Both the position numbers and the translations under genes were made by a program. A stretch of 21,936 bases of DNA from Chara braunii (lineage: Eukaryota > Streptophyta > Charophyceae > Charales > Characeae): the NCBI GenBank assembly GCA_003427395.1, contig BFEA01000465.1, positions 654,112-676,047 of the forward strand, read 5' to 3'. Positions 16,081-21,936 of this stretch are shown here, one piece after another. A model generated the notes under the pieces. The model was not told the DNA's origin, ran no database searches, and saw only the letters and a list, made by a program, of their open reading frames with translations. Numbering within the stretch: the first letter of the stretch is position 1; each line of letters begins with the position of its first letter.

Positions 16081-17155
16081 TGTGAGGAACAAGCCCTCAA
16101 GGGGCCCTATCAGACATCACATGATCTGGGCTAAGGCCCCCAGCAAGCCAAGTGCCCGCCCTAAGTGAAGGCGGGCCTGAATATTCGTCAGAGGCAAAAT
16201 TCGACATTTCCATATGTGGGTATTCAGGCTCTCGCAGCACGCCAGTTGGTTGGGTAGACGCGTGAGCCTCACAAAGCTGTGTCATACAGTTGGCCCATGC
16301 CTTGACAGTTGCGCCTGGGGACATAGACACAAAGCAGGGCCGATACATTGGGAAGCAGGCCATCGGCCTTTGCAAAAGCAGGACCGCCGACGCACCTGCC
16401 TGGGAGCCCTGCACAGATGCGGCAAACAGCCCAAGTCCGGAGACTCAGGCCGTGCCTAACTACAAAGGGCCCAGGCCCTCAACTGCATTCTCGGGCCTGG
16501 GCGCAGGGTCTGAGGCCCAACCAGAAGCTACTGGAAGCTTCCAGCCAGGCCACACGCAGCATCCAGGAGGCTGCCACTTCCATAAAAGAAGTGAGGCAGC
16601 CCAGGCCAGGCATTCTGGCCAGTGCAGGCAATGCGGAAGTGCTGCTGCCAAGGGCGCTGACGGGGCGCGTAGTGGTGAAGTGGGGCGCTGCAGGGCAGCG
16701 GGGCGCAGGCGGCCATAGCCGGGCTGCTGGGCGCCCGGGGGTACAACGGTTGATCTGGTGGTCTTCAGGGAAGGAGGCGCAGTGTGGGGTAATCAAGGTC
16801 TGATTGAGGGTGACGAGATACGTACCTGGTACATGAAGAGAGGCCGGCTATGGAGTTGACAGTCATGTACATTGGTCTTCGAGACTCGAAGTGAGCCTGT
16901 TGCCTGAACCAGCTGTAGGTAGGATAGTCGGGCAGAGTAGGTTGGGGCGCTGGGCACCAGACAGAGAGGAGTGACTTGGATACTGTGCTGATGTGGCCTA
17001 CGGGCTTGAACATTGGCTCATTACTTCATTGTATCGCTCTATATGGATGGTTTCTCGGTGCATTTCGTACTCTCTGCTTGGATACGACTACCTGGACATC
17101 TGTGTGACTTCGCAGCTTGGTTTTCTGTATATCGTTCGCACTCATTTTCCTTGCA
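16081..17155 (+). repeat. 5' LTR of element B
   Basis: Opens with TGTGAGGAAC and closes with TTTTCCTTGCA, about 1075 bp. The right edge is firm because the PBS follows after 3 bp. The left edge (16081 or 16083) rests on the TG and on alignment with the LTR of element A, which has the shared CCGCCCTAAGTGAAGGC block 55 bp from its own start (75 bp here). Promoter elements were not identified. Open frames in its GGCC-rich interior are not counted as genes. Confidence 0.82.
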
Positions 17156-17158
17156 ATT

Positions 17159-17170
17159 TGGTATCAGAGC
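17159..17170 (+). other. Primer-binding site for initiator tRNA-Met
   Basis: TGGTATCAGAGC is complementary to the last 12 bases of plant-type initiator tRNA-Met (ending GATACCA). It sits 3 bp after the LTR. Animal initiator tRNA would give TGGTAGCAGAG, so this also points to a plant-lineage host. It primes minus-strand DNA synthesis. Confidence 0.92.
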
Positions 17171-18442
17171 TGGTTGGTGATCGCCGCTTACCTGGCACCG
17201 GCAACATTGTTACTTGGTGCGCTGACGACGCTTCATGTGCAGAAAGGATACTTTGGCGCTGGTTTGATTAAGCGGGGCCTAGGTGGAGAGGCAGGCCGCT
17301 GGAACGCTGTGGCGACAGCGTGGGAGCTGTGGCGACAGCGGGTGTATGCATGATGATGAGAGTAAGCTGACGTGGCATTTTGGCTGAGGTGGCACTGCAT
17401 TGCGTTGTGGGTGGTACCGAGGCTATTGACCGGTCATCGGAATGCACGTCGGCCCAATTGGTGAGAAATCTGTGGTTGGGGGCAGCTATCTGCAGGTACG
17501 TTGTTCCCATTCCTTATCTAGCCTCTCAATCTCTTCTTACCGTGAGGAAGTGAGTCCAAGTTGAGTGTCCTCTCTTTGGCGAGGAGTCGTGTGCGCTCTA
17601 CCTTGAGAGACGGCATTCTTCCCGGTGGCGCATCTGGCAGGAGAGGGCGGTGCCTCTGAAGGGCCCTGGTCGAAGCACAGGTCACGGTGACCATGCCAAC
17701 CCATGGGTAGTAGTACACGCAGGCCATGCTGCTTTGTCCATTGAGGCTCTTTGCTGTGCTGATAGAAGGGGTGTGCGGACTGACCAGTCCTACGGAGACC
17801 CTCCCAGACCTTCTATAAACATTTCTGGTTGGGGTCTGAACTGTCCACTGGCTGTGATCGTCGTCCTGATTGCGACGTTAAAGAATTCCTGAGGACTCTC
17901 GGGGGCTGTCCTTAAATTGCCTCCTGATCAGCCAGATCAGTCAGATGTAAGGCTCGTTGCACGTGAGGGTAAACAAAGGGCAGGCTGGTCATAAGCATAC
18001 TTCTTGGGCACAGGGGTGGGCCGTGGTTGCACACCTTAGACACCACAGCTTGATGATCTTCACAGGTACGTTGGATACATGGGAAGGGGATTCCAATTGA
18101 GAACTCAACTGAACATCACTATTTTACCCATTGTGCCTACATCTGCTCACCTAGTCTACTTTTATTTTGATCAGTTGGTTGACAGACTGCTGACACCTAA
18201 CAGACAGCCTAGAGTAGGACTGTAATCTACCATAGTCAGTTCTTCTCAAAGTTTCTGCACAGAACTAATCAGGATAGAGGTAGAATACGTGTATAGTCTG
18301 TATAGGTGTTGTTGATACCGCTTGAATAGTAGCTGGAGGTGACTCGCTGGGTATTCATTTATTTGTTTATTTAGCACCAGTCAGACGTATGCTGCGGTAG
18401 GTCCAAGAGAGGACTCTAGTGCAGACAGTGTCTGCCTAGCCG
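17171..18442 (+). other. Untranslated leader of element B
   Basis: About 1.27 kb between PBS and gag. It contains a 20 bp tandem duplication of GCTGTGGCGACAGCG (17306-17320 and 17326-17340). A few short open frames occur but none resembles a known product. Packaging signals usually lie here in such elements but none can be pointed out. Confidence 0.6.
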
Positions 18443-20180
18443 ATGAGTGGATCAGCCGGGGATGAAGGTACAGCTGACGCTAGGAGGTTAACAAGGCTAT
18501 CATCGCTTAGAATCCCTAGAGTGTTCCAGGCCCTACAACCGGGAGAAGAGAGAAGACTAAGGGCCAAAGCTAGGGCCATCAGGCTTGAGGCTGCAAGGGA
18601 AGCAGCAGCAGCTAGCGGGGTAGCAATGGCTACCGCTTCAGCAACGTCTGCAGCAACCTCTGGTCAGGGCATGCCGTCCAATTCGACCAACTCGCAGTCA
18701 GTCTCCAATACGTCAGGTGCCGGTGCTAGTCAAATGGAGCTCCAGCAGGTAGAGAGGATCCGCTTAAGGCTAGAAGAGGAACTCAAGCAGACTACTAAGA
18801 GAGAAAAAGAAATTAGAGAGAGAAGAGCCAGACTAGAGAGTAGGGAGGCAGACTTAGCTGCACTAGAGGGTTTAGATGACCCAGCCCTTAACTCTACAGG
18901 AAAGATCCTTAAGGCAAGCGTCCTGTCCATGCAGGCGTACATGGAGAGCAAAATGGACGCCATGCAGGACACCCTAGACCAGATTCTGCAGGCCCTACAA
19001 AGGCCGGGGATCCGGACAGCAGCTTTGCCATCGCTTCCATTATCAGCGATGACAGGCCCCCATGCCACTCAGTCTGGACAGCAACCAAGCGGTATATCAG
19101 CAGCAGCTCTATCTCTGACTGTTGCTTCTTCATCTTCTGGTCCAGCGACTGGAGCTACACCACAGTCGCCACCTGTCCCGCCAGTGGGACAGCAACTACC
19201 TTGGTACCCCAAGACCCCCCTGAAACCACCTCCAACCTTCTCCGGAGACAAGAAGGATGAGGTTCTCGACACGTGGTTGAGAACGGTTCCAGTGGGTAAG
19301 GACAAAGAGGACGTTGGTAGAAGAGGAAGTGATAACTGCTGCATCCTACTTAGAGGGTTCGGCAGCTCGCTGGCTGAATGGATTGGTAGCTTCAAAGGGG
19401 TTCGGCAGGAACATGGGTGATTGGGCACAAACCCACACCCTAGAGAGCTTTATGGACTTAGTAGAGGCTCGATGGCACAACCCTCAGCAGGCACAGATTG
19501 CCACTGGTGGGCTTCTAAAGCTTGATGCTAGAAAGTACAAGTCAGTGCGAGAGCTTACCACGACTGTAGAGCGCCTGATTGTCGTCCCAGGAGTGGAGTA
19601 CAATCCCCATGTCTTATTGGCCACGTTCTTAAGATGTCGTCCCACAAACATCAAGAACTTACTAGCCAGCGAGGCTCGGCGTGAGTATCATACCTTTGAG
19701 ACATTCAGCAAGGCGGCCCTAGATTTAGAGGCCACGTTGGGTAGTGCTCAGACCCCTTCTACGGATGGAAGAAAGAAGAAGGCTCCACAAGAGTGGAAGA
19801 AAAAGGGTAGTCGATTGATGATGGTTGATTCCGATGGGAATCAAACTGAAATCGATGATGTTTCTGAACTTGTGGAGAGTGCAGAGTTGGACGGCGAGGA
19901 GAGTGTTGAGGGTAGCAGCCTCGCCGCCGTAGTTAAGACTAAGGCAGCCGGCTGCGGCAAGGGCGGTCAGCGAAGGAGTCGGGGGCAAACCCAAACAAAA
20001 ATAGTTGCTTGGGTTAGAGCAGGCTTGGATTAAGAAGTGTGGCGGGACCGTTGGTTACGTGGTGCTTGCATAAACTGCGGCGAGTACGACCATACGCAGT
20101 TTAAGTGCAAGAACCCGAAGGTCTTGCAGAAGATCCCTCCTAAGGGTGGGTTTCCTTCTTCTCAGTTTGGGGCCCGATAA
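18443..20180 (+). pseudogene. gag: gag polyprotein (element B, frameshifted)
   Basis: Starts at ATG 18443 in frame 2. Residues 1-60 are Arg/Ala-rich, 60-95 Ser/Thr/Ala-rich, 98-143 a charged coiled coil (RLRLEEELKQTTKREKEI), then a Pro-rich linker before PPTFSGDKKDEVLDTWLRTV, the start of the retrotransposon capsid domain. At about 19290-19300 the capsid continues in frame 3 (ITAASYLEGSAARWLNG, then RWHNPQQAQIATG), so one base was gained or two lost. A TAA at 20031-20033 stands where element A has Ala. The frame then carries on into the zinc knuckle CINCGEYDHTQFKC at 20067-20108 and ends at 20178-20180. The product would coat element RNA in cytoplasmic particles. It cannot be made whole here. 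Domain names rest on pattern, not a search. Confidence 0.85.
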
Positions 20181-21588
20181 AAGTTGTAGTTGCTTCTACT
20201 CTCGTTGAAGCGGGTGATGTACCCTCCCCGTTTCAACAGTTGGCCGAAGCTATTGACTCCTTAGTCACCCCGCAGACGCATCCAGACCCAACTATACTCT
20301 GTACGTTGGATGTGTTTGAAGCCTTAGAGGACCTTCAAGGTGAGTGGTCGGCAAGGGACCCTCGTGAGTCCTGGGTGGCACTAAGTAGAGGTCCTAGAGG
20401 GGAGTACTTTGTTGTCGAAGTTGGTGTGCGTGGTTGCAAGTGCGACGCCTTCGTAGACATTGGCTCCACGTGAAACTTCATAAGTCGCGACTGCGTTGAG
20501 ATACTGCGCCTAAAGGACCAGGTGCAGTGCCTTAGTAGACCGGTACCATCTACTTTGGCCAACAAAGAGCGCACTATGGTGGAGGACTACGTTACAGATG
20601 TAGTTTGCACTTTCTCCTACCCAGGAGGAGAGCTAAATCATAAGATATCATTCCTGGTGAGCGACGAACTGCCCCTTGACATGTTGTTGGGCATGTACTA
20701 CCTCGAGGTTGCCAAGCCCCAGTTTGACTGGGACAAGAAAGTGTTGAAGCACAAATTGCCTAATGGGAGGACCGCTAGACTAGCTAAGTATAATAAAGCT
20801 AGTAGGTTGATAGACTCTCATGGGTGTTTGTGCGCTTCGGCCTTCTACAATTATTATAAACAAAACCAGGAGGAAAGTATGTACTTAGTCTATGTCGCTG
20901 CGAAAGGGGAGGTCGTTAAAACACCCCCAGAGATAGTGACAATCATCTACTTAGTCTATGTCTCTGCGAAAGGGGAGGCCGTTAAAACACCCCCAGAGAT
21001 AGAGACAATCATCACTAAGTACCCCGATCTGTTTGAGGAGCCTACATGAGTCGTAGACAAGGAGGTTGTCCATGCCATAGAGATCATCCCAAGTAGCAAG
21101 ACACCTATGGGAAAAATCTATAGGATGGCTCCGATCGAGTTCGACGAGCTTCGTCGGCAGCTGAACGAGCTCACAGAAAAGGGTTGGATTCGGCCTAGCA
21201 CTTCCCCCTTTGGCTCACCAGTATTATTTGTTCCAAAGAAAGAGGGAACACTAAGGATGTGCATTGATTATAGAGGCCTCAATGCCATCACCATTAAAAA
21301 CATAGAGCCTCTACCACACATCGACGACCTATTGGATAGGGTGCAGGGGTGTAAGTACTATACCAAGATAGATTTAAAATTCGGCTACCATCAAATTGCT
21401 ATAAGACCAGAGGACCAGCACAAAACTGCATTCAAGACCAGGTACGGTCTATACGAGTTTGTGGTGATGCCCTTTGGCCATTGCAATGCGTCGGGTACAT
21501 TCCAGCACGCCATGAATAGGATCTTCCATGACTACTTAGATAAGTTCGTCGTCGTGTACCTCGACAATATACTTATCTTCAGTAAGAA
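20181..21588 (+). pseudogene. pol: Protease and N-terminal reverse transcriptase (element B, truncated)
   Basis: Frame 2 throughout, one frame away from the gag end, aligned with element A. Protease active site reads DIGST at 20456-20470 (Thr/Ser of the D-[ST]-G motif is Ile), followed at once by TGA 20471-20473 where element A has Arg. A second TGA at 21047-21049 replaces Gly. RT starts at about 21107 (MGKIYRM) and keeps KIDLKFGYH, but the YxDD box is YLDN, so a catalytic Asp is Asn; FGLCNAPST reads [10 protein letters not shown] 22-residue segment before RT is duplicated (20882-21013). Homology ends after IFSK; the frame runs on to a TAG at 21623 in unrelated sequence. RT function is certainly lost. 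Confidence 0.88.
20882..21013 (+). repeat. 66 bp in-frame tandem duplication inside pol B
   Basis: Two 66 bp units (20882-20947, 20948-21013) encode the YLVYV(A/S)AKGE-type linker between protease and RT and differ at three bases. Element A has one copy, so the duplication is specific to this lineage and recent relative to the split. Confidence 0.93.
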
Positions 21589-21666
21589 CAAGAGGATGCC
21601 CGCCGCGATTGCGGCAGGGACCTAGAGCAGGGGAACCAAAAAAATAAAGGGAAAAAAAAAAAAAAC
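21589..21666 (+). other. Breakpoint sequence with GC hairpin and A-runs
   Basis: Just past the end of pol homology, CCCGCCGC and GCGGCAGGG (21599-21619) form a GC-rich hairpin around GATT, followed by AGCAGGGGAACC and two A-runs. This has the look of a short retroposed tail, or of an inserted element's edge. Confidence 0.45.
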
Positions 21667-21715
21667 ACATTGCAATGAATCTTCCCATGTTGTAGCGGAA
21701 GATTCATTCCAATTT
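21667..21715. repeat. Hairpin repeat family, copy 2
   Basis: The 18 bp arms 21667-21684 and 21698-21715 match at 16 positions, with a 13 nt loop. The inner AATGAATCTTC/GAAGATTCATT and loop length are identical to the copy at 10277-10331. Confidence 0.8.
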
Positions 21716-21872
21716 TGTTCATCCTATCCATGGAAGTCGCCTCTCTCTCTCTCTCTGCACTCATGGCTGGAAAGCAGTGTATATTTCCATGTTCTACTGG
21801 AACATTCATTCTGATTTTGCTCATCCTGTCGATGGAAGTAGCCTCTCTCTATCTCTCTGCGTGCATGGGTGG

Positions 21873-21876
<4 letters not shown>
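21698..21876 (+). repeat. About 102 bp tandem repeat with embedded CT runs
   Basis: GAAGATTCATTC at 21698 recurs as GAACATTCATTC at 21800. Each unit goes on with TTTTG(T/C)TCATCCT, ATGGAAGT-GCCTCTCTCT and CATGG-TGGAAA. The second unit's left arm no longer pairs. A CT run at 21742-21757 and the terminal CT run follow the same text, so the microsatellites belong to the repeat. Confidence 0.75.

Positions 21877-21936
<60 letters not shown>
21877..21936 (+). repeat. CT microsatellite reaching the window edge
   Basis: At least 30 CT units, continuing past the window end. Such a run often ends a contig, so the truncation of element B near here could partly reflect assembly. Confidence 0.95.

Larger units (their letters stand above)
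16081..21588 (+). mobile_element. Ty3/Gypsy chromovirus-like LTR retrotransposon B (5' part)
   Basis: Runs from 5' LTR through PBS, leader, gag and protease to the RT palm, then homology to element A stops at about 21588. The rest of RT, RNase H, integrase and the 3' LTR are not found in the window. It is related to element A but clearly a different insertion and a different subfamily, since the LTRs align only in blocks. At least two frameshifts and four in-frame stops or frame ends, plus a YLDN site, make it non-autonomous. Confidence 0.9.

Noticed and set aside
16290-16803. 140-150 codon frames in LTR B
   Set aside because: Same reason: GC-rich LTR interior, several frames open together.
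1-21588. Elements A and B as halves of one element split by an 11 kb insertion
   Set aside because: Both contain zinc knuckle, protease and RT start, so content overlaps; LTRs are also too different.

Overview
This 21.9 kb window looks like intergenic nuclear DNA of a eukaryote, most likely a plant or streptophyte alga. The best evidence is a primer-binding site at 17159-17170 (TGGTATCAGAGC) that matches the 3' end of plant-type initiator tRNA-Met. A charophyte-like genome would also fit the abundant CT/GA microsatellites and the mix of repeats, but species cannot be settled from the sequence alone. I see no intact host protein gene.

Layout. (1) 1-4908: the 3' part of a Ty3/Gypsy chromovirus-like LTR retrotransposon, element A. 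It carries the gag zinc knuckle, a broken protease, a long RT-RNase H-integrase frame, a displaced chromodomain-like tail, a polypurine tract and a 3' LTR. (2) 4909-16080: 11.2 kb of non-coding or fossil DNA. It holds T-tract retroposon remnants, tandem repeats, a palindrome-dense tract, a probable pogo/Tc1-mariner-type MITE, a U6 snRNA pseudogene, long GA/CA/CT microsatellites, and four dispersed motifs resembling hammerhead ribozymes on the minus strand, two of them in a tandem pair. A few open stretches with splice-like edges might be exon remnants. (3) 16081-21588: the 5' part of a second, related chromovirus, element B, in the same orientation. It has a 5' LTR, PBS, long leader, gag and the start of pol, and is broken by frameshifts, stops and a YLDN catalytic change. 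(4) 21589-21936: element B stops abruptly inside RT at a junction leading into A-rich sequence, a hairpin repeat family member and a CT microsatellite.

How it fits together. Elements A and B overlap in content from zinc knuckle to RT, so they are two insertions and not one element split in two. Their RT regions differ at about 14 of 116 residues by eye, and their LTRs share 14-17 bp blocks and the same end. Neither could make a full polyprotein without several corrections. The most interesting non-coding signals are the hammerhead-like family, the 105 bp foldback element flanked by TA, and a hairpin family (11 bp perfect inner arms, 13 nt loop) found next to microsatellites at two places 11 kb apart.
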